64,000 nucleotides of DNA from Streptomyces camelliae (GTDB lineage: Bacteria > Actinomycetota > Actinomycetes > Streptomycetales > Streptomycetaceae), in the NCBI RefSeq assembly GCF_027625935.1, contig NZ_CP115300.1, positions 2,790,001 through 2,854,000 on the forward strand, read 5' to 3'. The translations under genes and the position numbers were made by a program. The number at the start of each line of letters is the position of its first letter. The first letter of the stretch is position 1. Shown in pieces: positions 57,615 through 64,000 of the stretch. The notes beneath the pieces were generated by a model that was given only the letters and a program-made list of their open reading frames with translations, had not been told where the DNA came from and did not search any database.

Positions 57615-58259
57615 ATGCGGCTCGCCGAACTGAGCAGACGCAGCGGTGTGTCCACCGCGACGATCAAGTACTACCTGCGCGAAGGCCTGTTGCCGCCGGG
57701 CCGCCAGATCAACCCCACGACGGCGGAGTACGACGACGGGCATCTGCGCCGGCTGCGGCTGGTGCGCGCGATGATCCAGGTCGGCGGGATCCCGGTGGCC
57801 ACGGTCCGGGAGGTGCTGCGCCACGTCGACGACTACGCCCTGGGCCGCACGATCCGGCTGGGTGCGGCCCTGTGGGCACTGCCGCAGGTACCGGAGCCGG
57901 ACGAGGACGACGTGTTCGTACAGGCGGCACACCGGGAGGTGGACGAGCTGCTGGACCGGTTGGGCTGGTCGAACGCGAAACTGCTGACGACGATCTCCCC
58001 CTCGTACCGCTCCTTGGTGGTGGCGGTGGCCGCGTTCCGCCGCCTCGGTTACGAGTGGGGGTTCGAACTGCTCGCGTCCTACGGCACGTTGATGCACGAG
58101 GTGGCCAAACTCGACCTGGACGTCGTGGAGACGCATCCGACGGAGGCGGAGAAGGTGGAGACGGCGGTGCTCGGCTCGGTGCTGACCGAGCCGATGCTGC
58201 AGGCACTGCGCCGGCTGGCCCAGGAGGAGGAGTCGGCGCGCCGCTACGGTTTCGAGTAG
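57615..58259 (+). CDS. MerR-family transcriptional regulator
   Basis: A 214-residue regulator. The winged helix starts MRLAELSRRSGVSTATIKYY and YLREGLLPPGRQ, continuing to the second helix-turn-helix and HLRRLRLVRAMIQVGGIPVA. The C-terminal effector domain is large and mostly helical (DEDDVFVQAAHREVDELL onward) and has no cysteine metal motif, so it probably senses an organic ligand. AAGGAGCG precedes the ATG. It is paired with the DUF4188 gene. Confidence 0.9.
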   Translation: MRLAELSRRSGVSTATIKYYLREGLLPPGRQINPTTAEYDDGHLRRLRLVRAMIQVGGIPVATVREVLRHVDDYALGRTIRLGAALWALPQVPEPDEDDVFVQAAHREVDELLDRLGWSNAKLLTTISPSYRSLVVAVAAFRRLGYEWGFELLASYGTLMHEVAKLDLDVVETHPTEAEKVETAVLGSVLTEPMLQALRRLAQEEESARRYGFE

Positions 58260-58273
58260 CGCCCGGGTACGAC

Positions 58274-58303
58274 GAAGGCCCCCCACCGAAGTGGAGGGCC
58301 TTC
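58274..58303. terminator. terminator between MerR gene and tRNA cluster
   Basis: Arms of 13 bases (GAAGGCCCCCCAC and its complement with one mismatch) around a CGAA loop. It can end both the MerR transcript and the tRNA transcript on the other strand. Confidence 0.75.
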
Positions 58304-58309
58304 CCTGTG

Positions 58310-58382
58310 TACCCCCGACCGGATTCGAACCGGCGCTACCGCCTTGAGAGGGCGGCGTGCTAGGCCGCTACACAACGGGGGC
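58310..58382 (-). tRNA. tRNA-Glu (CTC)
   Basis: 73 bases on the minus strand beginning GCCCCCGTTGTG. The seven-base acceptor stem, D arm and T loop (GGTTCGAATCC) pair well. The anticodon loop reads CCCTCTCAA with anticodon CTC. Last gene of the cluster. CCA is not encoded. Confidence 0.95.
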
Positions 58383-58410
58383 GTGGATCCTGCGTTTCCG
58401 CAGGTCCGAG

Positions 58411-58482
58411 CTGGTCTACCTGGACTCGAACCAAGACTAACTGAACCAGAATCAGTCGTGCTGCCAATTACACCATAGACCA
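58411..58482 (-). tRNA. tRNA-Gln (CTG)
   Basis: 72 bases beginning TGGTCTATGGTG. The acceptor stem TGGTCTA/TAGACCA closes fully, with G as discriminator. The anticodon loop reads GATTCTGGTTC with anticodon CTG. The T loop has GGTTCGAGTCC. Confidence 0.95.
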
Positions 58483-58503
58483 ATGATGGTTTAGACCAGT
58501 CAG

Positions 58504-58576
58504 TACCCCCGACCGGATTCGAACCGGCGCTACCGCCTTGAGAGGGCGGCGTGCTAGGCCGCTACACAACGGGGGC
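58504..58576 (-). tRNA. tRNA-Glu (CTC)
   Basis: 73 bases identical to the copy at 58310-58382, including the CTC anticodon. Confidence 0.95.
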
Positions 58577-58605
58577 CCTAGCGATCCCGACAAGATCAGG
58601 ATCAG

Positions 58606-58678
58606 TACCCCCGACCGGATTCGAACCGGCGCTACTGCCTTGAGAGGGCAGCGTGCTAGGCCGCTACACAACGGGGGC
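58606..58678 (-). tRNA. tRNA-Glu (CTC)
   Basis: 73 bases, as the other Glu copies except for a compensated pair change in the anticodon stem (GCTGCC/GGCAGT instead of GCCGCC/GGCGGT). Anticodon CTC. Confidence 0.95.
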
Positions 58679-58699
58679 TTTGCAGATAAGCTCTGCGAG

Positions 58700-58771
58700 C
58701 TGGCCTACCTGGACTCGAACCAAGACTAACTGAACCAGAATCAGTCGTGCTGCCAATTACACCATAGGCCA
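58700..58771 (-). tRNA. tRNA-Gln (CTG)
   Basis: 72 bases, as the Gln copy at 58411 except for a compensated acceptor change (TGGCCTA/TAGGCCA). Anticodon CTG. First gene of the cluster in the direction of transcription. Confidence 0.95.
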
Positions 58772-58861
58772 CTGGAACTCAAGCCCCTGCGGGGTCCTCG
58801 TTCTAGCTTGCTCCTCGGGGCTCCGGCCTTTCGGCCCGCTCCCCTCGGCGCAGGAAGAACA

Positions 58862-59602
58862 TTACCTGAAGGTGGACGGGGCTCCAAAACGGGTATCCGC
58901 ACGGACGAGCGCGGGGAGTTCGGCGAGGGTCGAGATCCGGTGCACCACGCCCTCCTCGGCGAGCTCCCGCGCGGCCTGGTCACCGGCCGTCCCGCGGTCG
59001 ATCCACACGGACAGCAGCCCGGCCTCGGCGGCGCCGCGTCCGTCGATCTCCGGGTGGTCGCCGACGTACGCCACCTCGTGCGGAGGCAGTCCGAGGGCTT
59101 CGCAGGCCGCCCGGAAGGCCCCGGCCTCCGGCTTGGAGACGCCCAGCTCGGCGGCGCACAGGACGGCCTCGAAGCGGTCGAGGATGCCGAGGGTGCGCAG
59201 CTTGTGCTCCTGGACCGTGAGGCTGGAGTTGGACAGCACCGCGTGCCGGTGGCCGCCGAGGCCGTCCAGGGTGGGCACAACGTCCGGGAACAGCCGCCAG
59301 GCGGCCTCGTAGTGGCGCAGGTAGTGCTCGAACCAGGCGTCCGCCTCCGCGTCGGCGAGTGGCTCGCCCAGGAAGTAGCGGACGCGGTCGCGCCGCTGGC
59401 CCTCGAAGGTGTTCTCGCCGGCCGCGAAGCGCGCCCACTCCCGGTCGGTGCACTCCCGCCACCACTGAAGGGCCTCGTCGGGCCCGCCGTACCAGGCCAG
59501 CAGCCCCTCGGCTTCGAGGTAGGCGGCCATGCCCTCCCGGTCGGCCGTCGTGTAGTCGAACAGGGTGTCGTCCACGTCCCAGACCACTGCACTGATCGTC
59601 AT
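58862..59602 (-). CDS. HAD-family hydrolase
   Basis: A 246-residue haloacid-dehalogenase phosphatase of the YjjG/PyrP kind. Motif I is DVDDTLFDY (residues 9-17), motif II LSNSS, motif III VSKPEAGAF and motif IV VGDHPEIDGRGA; all four are intact. It may act on nucleotides or sugar phosphates; the substrate is unknown. The ATG on 59602 starts it. A RelE-like gene diverges from it 81 bases away. Confidence 0.9.
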   Translation of the reverse strand: MTISAVVWDVDDTLFDYTTADREGMAAYLEAEGLLAWYGGPDEALQWWRECTDREWARFAAGENTFEGQRRDRVRYFLGEPLADAEADAWFEHYLRHYEAAWRLFPDVVPTLDGLGGHRHAVLSNSSLTVQEHKLRTLGILDRFEAVLCAAELGVSKPEAGAFRAACEALGLPPHEVAYVGDHPEIDGRGAAEAGLLSVWIDRGTAGDQAARELAEEGVVHRISTLAELPALVRADTRFGAPSTFR

Positions 59603-59683
59603 GGTCCGACCGTAACGCCGGGCCGGGGCGGGCGTGACGGTTTCCGGCCGTCCCGGGGTGGGCGGATGCCGTAGCTTGGGGCC

Positions 59684-59968
59684 ATGCACGAGTACCGCGT
59701 CCAGTTCACCGTCGAGGCCCGCGAGGCGTACGACTCGCTGCCCGGCTCGCGCCAGGCCCAGCTGGACAAGGCGCTGCGGATACTGGCCCGCGATCCGTTC
59801 CGGAAGAACTCGACCGCGCCGCTCGGCCCGGACGAGCATCTGCGCAAGGCGTATGTGGCCCCCGGCGTGATGCTGGAGTACATGGTGGCCGGGGCGATCA
59901 TGGTCATCGTCGTGCTGGAGATCTTCGACGAGAGCCACTACCTGATCGACGAAGCCGACGCGCAGTGA
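59684..59968 (+). CDS. RelE/ParE-superfamily protein without a visible antitoxin
   Basis: A 94-residue RelE-fold protein (MHEYRVQFTVEAREAYDSLP, then ALRILARDPFRKNS and IMVIVVLEIFDES). The pattern fits type II toxins of the RelE/ParE group. No small antitoxin-like gene is found on either side: the gene is flanked by a HAD phosphatase and by gltX. It may be an orphan or an inactive derivative; catalytic residues cannot be judged with confidence. Confidence 0.75.
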   Translation: MHEYRVQFTVEAREAYDSLPGSRQAQLDKALRILARDPFRKNSTAPLGPDEHLRKAYVAPGVMLEYMVAGAIMVIVVLEIFDESHYLIDEADAQ

Positions 59969-59970
59969 CC

Positions 59971-60018
59971 GACGCGAAGGGGCGGCAACCGGAGTTCCGG
60001 TTGCCGCCCCTTCGCGTC
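59971..60018. terminator. very strong bidirectional terminator
   Basis: A perfect 22-base stem (arm starting GACGCGAAGGGGCGGC) with an AGTT loop. It lies between the RelE-like gene (plus) and gltX (minus). Confidence 0.9.
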
Positions 60019-60026
60019 CGGCTCGA

Positions 60027-61550
60027 TTACGCGGCGAGCCTGGCCAGCGCCGCGTCGATGCGGGCCAGCGTCTTCTCCTTGCCCAGGACTTCCAGGGACT
60101 CGAAGAGCGGCAGGCCGACCGTGCGGCCGGTGACGGCGACGCGGACCGGGGCCTGGGCCTTGCCGAGCTTGAGGCCGTGGGCCTCGCCGGCGGCCAGGAC
60201 GGCCTCCTTCAGGGAGTCGGGAGAGCTCCAGTCGGCCGTCTCCAGCTTCTCCTTCGCCGTGCGAAGCAGGGCGTCGCTGCCCTCCTTCATCGCCTTCGTC
60301 CAGGACGGCTCATCGAAGACCGGCTCCGCCAGGAACAGGAAGTCGACGTTGTCGGTGATCTCCGACAGGACCTTGAGACGGGTCTGCGCGTGCGGGGCGA
60401 TCGCCTCCCACTTGGCCTCGTCGAAGTCCTCCGGCGCCCAGGGGGCGAACGGGGCCTTCAGCCACGGGCGGCAGCGCTCGGTGAACTCCTTCACATCCAG
60501 CATGCGGATGTGGTCGGCGTTGATCGCCTCGCACTTCTTCAGGTCGAAGCGCGCCGGGTTGGGGTTCACGTCGGCGATGTCGAAGGCCGCGACCATCTCC
60601 GGGATCGTGAAGATGTCCTGGTCCGCGGAGAGCGACCAGCCCAGCAGGGACAGGTAGTTGAGCAGACCCTCGGGCAGGAAGCCCTGCTCGCGGTAGAGGT
60701 TCAGCGACGACTGCGGGTCACGCTTGGACAGCTTCTTGTTGCCCTCGCCCATCACGTACGGCAGGTGGCCGAAGGCCGGGATCTGCTTCGCGATGCCCAG
60801 CTCGGTCAGCGCCTTGTACAGGGCGATCTGGCGCGGGGTGGAGGAGAGCAGGTCCTCGCCGCGCAGGACGTGGGTGATCTCCATCAGGGCGTCGTCGACC
60901 GGGTTGACCAGCGTGTAGAGCGGGGCGCCGTTCGCCCGGACGATGCCGTAGTCCGGCACGTTCTCGGGTGTGAAGGTCAGCTCGCCGCGGACCAGGTCGG
61001 TGAAGGTGATCGTCTCGTCCGGCATCCGGAAGCGGACGATGGGCGCACGGCCCTGGGCCTTGTACTCCTCGACCTGCGCCTCGCTCAGGTCACGGCAGTG
61101 ACCGTCGTAACCCGACGGCCTGCCCGCGGCCCGCGCCGCCTCGCGGCGGGTGTCCAGCTCCTCCTGGGAGCAGTAGCAGCGGTAGGCGTGGCCGGCGTCC
61201 AGGAGCTTCTGGGCGACATCGGCGTAGATGTCCATGCGCTGCGACTGGCGGTACGGCGCGTGCGGGCCGCCGACCTCGGGGCCCTCGTCCCAGTCGAAGC
61301 CCAGCCAGCGCATCGCGTCGAGCAGCTGGTTGTACGACTCCTCGGAGTCGCGGGCCGCGTCGGTGTCCTCGATGCGGAAGACCAGGGTGCCCTGGTGGTG
61401 CCGGGCGAACGCCCAGTTGAACAGGGCGGTGCGGACCAGGCCCACGTGGGGGTTACCGGTGGGCGAGGGACAGAAACGGACGCGTACGGGGGGTGGGGGT
61501 GCCCCCTGCTCGAGCGAAGCCGAGAGCTTGGGGGAGGATGCGCTAGCCAC
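60027..61550 (-). CDS. gltX: glutamyl-tRNA synthetase (non-discriminating type) with repeat-encoded N-tail
   Basis: GltX charges tRNA-Glu and, in actinobacteria, also tRNA-Gln, which the amidotransferase GatCAB then corrects. The class I motifs are [20 protein letters not shown] (HIGH box HVGL) and [11 protein letters not shown] (KMSKS box). I start it at the GTG on 61550 ([20 protein letters not shown]), which overlaps the upstream stop by eight bases. The core begins only at VRVRFCPSP; the preceding 23 or so residues are encoded by a Streptomyces repeat. About 507 residues. A TTG at 61559 is also possible. Confidence 0.95.
   Translation of the reverse strand: MASASSPKLSASLEQGAPPPPVRVRFCPSPTGNPHVGLVRTALFNWAFARHHQGTLVFRIEDTDAARDSEESYNQLLDAMRWLGFDWDEGPEVGGPHAPYRQSQRMDIYADVAQKLLDAGHAYRCYCSQEELDTRREAARAAGRPSGYDGHCRDLSEAQVEEYKAQGRAPIVRFRMPDETITFTDLVRGELTFTPENVPDYGIVRANGAPLYTLVNPVDDALMEITHVLRGEDLLSSTPRQIALYKALTELGIAKQIPAFGHLPYVMGEGNKKLSKRDPQSSLNLYREQGFLPEGLLNYLSLLGWSLSADQDIFTIPEMVAAFDIADVNPNPARFDLKKCEAINADHIRMLDVKEFTERCRPWLKAPFAPWAPEDFDEAKWEAIAPHAQTRLKVLSEITDNVDFLFLAEPVFDEPSWTKAMKEGSDALLRTAKEKLETADWSSPDSLKEAVLAAGEAHGLKLGKAQAPVRVAVTGRTVGLPLFESLEVLGKEKTLARIDAALARLAA
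61490..61536. repeat. Streptomyces repeat element in the 5' end of gltX
   Basis: GGGGGTGCCCCCTGCTCGAG, then CGAAGCCGAGAGCTTGGGGG: an element I recognise as common in Streptomyces, usually in intergenic positions. Its strand here is read through as [15 protein letters not shown] in GltX. Confidence 0.75.
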
Positions 61551-62328
61551 GCTTGACAACCTTGTTGGTGAGAGTGCCGATGCCTTCGATGGTGACGGCG
61601 ACCTCGTCGCCGACGTGCAGGGGGCCGACCCCCGCGGGGGTGCCGGTGAGGATGACGTCGCCGGGGAGCAGGGTCATGGCCTCGGAGATGTTGACGACCA
61701 GGTCCTCGATGGGGTTGATCATCTCGCTCGTGCGGCCCAGCTGGCGCTGTTCGCCGTTGACCGTGAGCTGGATGGTCAGGTCGTTCGCGCGCGCCAGGTC
61801 CAGGTCCGTCTCCACCCAGGGACCGAGCGGGCAGGAGGTGTCGAAGCCCTTGGCCCGGGCCCACTGCTTCTCGCGCCTCTGCACATCGCGGGCGGTGACG
61901 TCGTTGGCGCAGGTGTAGCCGAAGATCACGTCCTTGACGCGTTCGCGCGGGACCTCGCGGCACATACGGCCGATCACGACGGCCAGCTCGGCCTCGTGGT
62001 GCACCTCCTCGGAGAACGAGGGGTACTGGATGTCGTCGCCGGGCCCGATCACCGAGGTGGACGGCTTGAAGAAGGCGAACGGGACGTCGGGCACCTCGTT
62101 GCCCAGTTCGCGCGCGTGCTCGCCGTAGTTGCGGCCGAACGCGACGACCTTGTTGGGGAGGACCGGCGGGAGGAGTCTGACCTTGCTGAGCGGCACCTTC
62201 GTACCGGACAGCTCGTAGTCCGCGAACGGGATGCCCTTGATGATGTCGAGAACGAGTTCGTCCTGCTTGTCGCCCTCGACCGCGCCGAAGGCTACGTTCC
62301 CGTCGATGGAGAACCTGGCGATGCGCAC
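61543..62328 (-). CDS. fumarylacetoacetate hydrolase (FAH) family protein
   Basis: A 261-residue metal-dependent hydrolase/isomerase/decarboxylase of the FAH family. Metal ligands are in [13 protein letters not shown] (Glu and Glu) and in [12 protein letters not shown] (Asp); the substrate Lys is near [16 protein letters not shown]. It opens with [15 protein letters not shown] and contains [13 protein letters not shown]. The natural substrate is unknown. GTG start at 62328. Its stop overlaps the gltX start by eight bases, so the two are coupled. Confidence 0.88.
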   Translation of the reverse strand: MRIARFSIDGNVAFGAVEGDKQDELVLDIIKGIPFADYELSGTKVPLSKVRLLPPVLPNKVVAFGRNYGEHARELGNEVPDVPFAFFKPSTSVIGPGDDIQYPSFSEEVHHEAELAVVIGRMCREVPRERVKDVIFGYTCANDVTARDVQRREKQWARAKGFDTSCPLGPWVETDLDLARANDLTIQLTVNGEQRQLGRTSEMINPIEDLVVNISEAMTLLPGDVILTGTPAGVGPLHVGDEVAVTIEGIGTLTNKVVKRG

Positions 62329-62414
62329 GGGATCCTGCGCCCCTCAACTAGAACCGGCGTACTGACGCCCCAGGTTAACCGGTCGATGGGCGGCAATCCG
62401 CCCGAAAAAGCAGT

Positions 62415-62447
62415 CCGCCGAATTCCGTGGTGCACGGAATTCGGCGG
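62415..62447 (-). terminator. terminator of the NPRR-motif gene
   Basis: A perfect 15-base stem (CCGCCGAATTCCGTG) with a three-base loop, 20 bases after the stop of the 63-residue gene. Confidence 0.85.
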
Positions 62448-62467
62448 AATAGGTGAGCGCCGGTCGG

Positions 62468-62659
62468 CTACTCTGCGGCTGCCGCCGCCGGGACCGGGAC
62501 GTCCATGAGGACGGTGCGCCGGGGGTTGGCCGTCTGGGCCGGGAGGTCGACGGAGTGCTCCGGCAGCTCGGCGGTCTGCAGTTCGCCCGCGTCCTTCAGG
62601 TGCGCCAGGGTCGTGCGCCGCGGGTTCGCGATCTTGTGGAACATCATCGTCGTCTTCAC
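62468..62659 (-). CDS. 63-residue protein with duplicated NPRRTxL motif
   Basis: A short hydrophilic protein: MKTTMMFHKIANPRRTTLAH near the start, then ELPEHSVDLPAQTANPRRTV and a PVPAAAAAE tail. The ANPRRT(T/V)L segment occurs at residues 11-18 and 44-51. I do not recognise a family with known function; similar products exist in Streptomyces as hypothetical proteins. A GTG start with AGGA eight bases upstream supports translation. It has its own terminator and long upstream region. Confidence 0.6.
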   Translation of the reverse strand: MKTTMMFHKIANPRRTTLAHLKDAGELQTAELPEHSVDLPAQTANPRRTVLMDVPVPAAAAAE

Positions 62660-63229
62660 CGTTGTCGTCCTGTGCCCTCTGGTCGTGTGGGTTTGCAGAG
62701 TCGTCCCTCTTGTAAAGCGTCAGGCTAAACATCCGATTCCCCGCCGACGGCGCCAACCGCCGCCGTGCGGCGTGTGAGTTTGCTCACGACCTCGCAGACA
62801 AACCGGTCAAATCTCGCCAGCAACGCGCCCTAGTGAAACGGACATTGCCCCTCTGAACCCATCATTCCGCTCCTGATCATGGCGACTGGGACACCTGACA
62901 CCGACCGCCGACTCGCAGGGATACGCCCGTTATGCACGGGATAAGCTTCCACGAGCGGTGACCTGACCCTCACATTCCGTCACCGATGTCACGGCTCGGC
63001 ACCGGCCCTTGTTGGAGATCCGGCACTGTGCTGGAATTCCACGGACCGCCGCAGGATCGAGCCGGCGCACAGGGGGCGCGAAGCAGCGCCGAGTGGCGGG
63101 CGAGAACAGGGGGAACGAGGGCGGTCACTCAAGACCACCGGGGGGCGTATTCAGGGCGCTCTCCACAACGCCGACACCGTGTCCCTCCGTTCGCGCGGAG
63201 GGGTGCCTGGTCCAGAGGTTGCGACGCTA
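62660..63229. other. 570-base divergent intergenic region
   Basis: No gene is supported. It holds the control regions of the NPRR-motif gene and the cvn1 conservon. GTGAG-TTT-GCTCAC (62773-62785) is a small inverted repeat. The part 62700-62970 is richer in A+T than its surroundings. No convincing consensus promoter is seen. Confidence 0.4.
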
Positions 63230-64000
63230 GTGCAGGGACGTTTCAAGAGGGATGGCAGCGCTTCGGCGGAGCCGGAGCCGCACGACGGGACTGGCCCCAT
63301 GAAGGGCGGTTCCTCCCCCCAGCACGCCCAGAACCCGGGCCCGGCCCCGACTCCGGACGGCGGTGAGCGCGGCGGGCGTCCCGGCGCGTCCGGACCGGCC
63401 GCCTCGGCCACGGCGTCGGCAACCGGCGGCGGCTCCGGGGCCCCCACGCCGACCGTGAAGCCCGCCAAGGGCTCCACCGGCACCGGCTCACGCATGGCGC
63501 TGCGCAACTGGCGCATCTCCACGCGTCTGGTCTCCCTGCTCGCCCTCCCCGTGGTCGCGGCGACCTCGCTGGGCGCGCTGCGCATCGACCAGAACATCAC
63601 CGACATCCAGCAGCTCGACAACATGAAGCTGCTGACGGACATGACCAAGCAGGCCACCGAGCTGGCCGCCGCGCTCCAGGAGGAGCGCGACCAGTCCGCC
63701 GGTCCGCTGGCCCACGGCCTGAAGGCGACCGACTACACGGTCAAGGGCTACCAGGAGAAGACCGACCGGGCCCGCGAGAACTTCCTCAACGCCTCCGAGC
63801 AGATCGACGCGGCCAGCAAGAGCGGCAACCTCCAGGGCGTCCGCGACGCGCTCGTCGGCCTCGCCAACCAGCTGGACGACCTGGCCAAGATCCGCCGCTC
63901 GGCCTACCAGTCGCAGAACAACTCGACCCAGACCATCGAGTCGTACCACCGCCTGATCACCCAGCTGATCAGCCTCTCCCAGGACATGGCCGAGGCGTCC
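63230..64000 (+). CDS. cvnA1: nitrate/nitrite-sensor histidine kinase of conservon 1 (partial)
   Basis: The window ends inside this gene after 257 codons. The product has a Gly/Pro/Ala-rich cytosolic start (residues 1-85), a membrane helix (about 92-115: ISTRLVSLLALPVVAATSLG) and the start of an extracytoplasmic helical domain rich in Gln/Asp (LAAALQEERDQSAGPLAHGL) of the nitrate-sensing (NIT) type. The position after gltX fits CvnA1, the sensor-like protein of the first conservon with CvnB/C/D. GTG start at 63230; no strong ribosome binding site; the first clear ATG is at residue 24. Confidence 0.82.
   Translation, partial: MQGRFKRDGSASAEPEPHDGTGPMKGGSSPQHAQNPGPAPTPDGGERGGRPGASGPAASATASATGGGSGAPTPTVKPAKGSTGTGSRMALRNWRISTRLVSLLALPVVAATSLGALRIDQNITDIQQLDNMKLLTDMTKQATELAAALQEERDQSAGPLAHGLKATDYTVKGYQEKTDRARENFLNASEQIDAASKSGNLQGVRDALVGLANQLDDLAKIRRSAYQSQNNSTQTIESYHRLITQLISLSQDMAEAS

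Noticed and set aside
58310..58771. tRNA cluster as an integration site
   Set aside because: No integrase, direct att repeats or phage genes are nearby; the tandem similarity is simply of tRNA copies.
62660..63229. Short frames upstream of cvnA1
   Set aside because: They lack ribosome binding sites and codon bias; treated as non-coding.

Overview
The window is a piece of a Streptomyces (actinobacterial) chromosome core. The evidence is very high G+C, frequent GTG starts, and a gene order that matches, as far as I remember it, the S. coelicolor stretch SCO5595 to SCO5544 read backwards. Marker genes are nsdA, glcP, absB/rnc, hupS, ndgR and the sensor kinase of the cvn1 conservon. Most genes are on the minus strand.

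Layout. 1-2.4 kb: ribosomal operon rpsP, KH protein, rimM, trmD, rplS. 2.6-4.7 kb: a metalloprotease-like zinc protein and a methyltransferase. 4.7-8.3 kb: ftsH and ffh. 8.4-12.7 kb: nitrogen operon amtB-glnK-glnD with a GlnR site. 12.9-16.9 kb: nsdA, a stand-alone prim-pol protein and ftsY. 17.2-21.5 kb: a cytosine-type permease, a luciferase-like oxidoreductase and the glucose permease glcP. 21.7-26.5 kb: smc, a small coiled-coil protein and acyP. 26.6-30 kb: accessory-looking genes (CAP protein, secreted repeat protein, GNAT, flavodoxin, HxlR regulator). 29.9-38.1 kb: mutM, rnc, rpmF, yceD, a SepIVA-like coiled-coil gene, coaD, rsmD, recG. 38.2-43.4 kb: an HSP90-like ATPase and a large TPR protein. 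43.4-53.7 kb: a FakA-like kinase, rpmB, thiD-thiL, a stand-alone RAM domain, a lipoprotein, ddl, gpsA-plsC, cofC, hupS. 54-58.3 kb: leuC-leuD, divergent ndgR, and a DUF4188/MerR pair. 58.3-58.8 kb: five tRNA genes (Gln-Glu-Glu-Gln-Glu). 58.9-64 kb: a HAD phosphatase, an orphan RelE-like protein, gltX with a FAH-family hydrolase, a 63-residue NPRR-motif protein, and the start of cvnA1.

The most unusual items are these. recG carries a 272-residue class 3 (WCT) intein in its Walker A motif, with a shrunken LAGLIDADG endonuclease. A Streptomyces intergenic repeat lies in frame inside the SMC hinge, and a second copy sits next to recG. A different repeat encodes the N-terminal tail of GltX. An HSP90-like ATPase is translationally coupled to an 1,100-residue TPR protein. 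Several clear inverted-repeat sites lie in intergenic regions. I see no CRISPR array, prophage, insertion sequence or biosynthetic gene cluster.

Genes that work together: the SRP pathway (ffh, ftsY); ammonium uptake and PII signalling (amtB, glnK, glnD under GlnR); ribosome assembly and tRNA modification (rpsP, rimM, trmD, rplS, rpmB, rpmF, yceD, rsmD, rnc); chromosome organisation and repair (smc, hupS, mutM, recG); leucine synthesis with its regulator (leuCD, ndgR); and Glu/Gln tRNAs close to their synthetase gltX.
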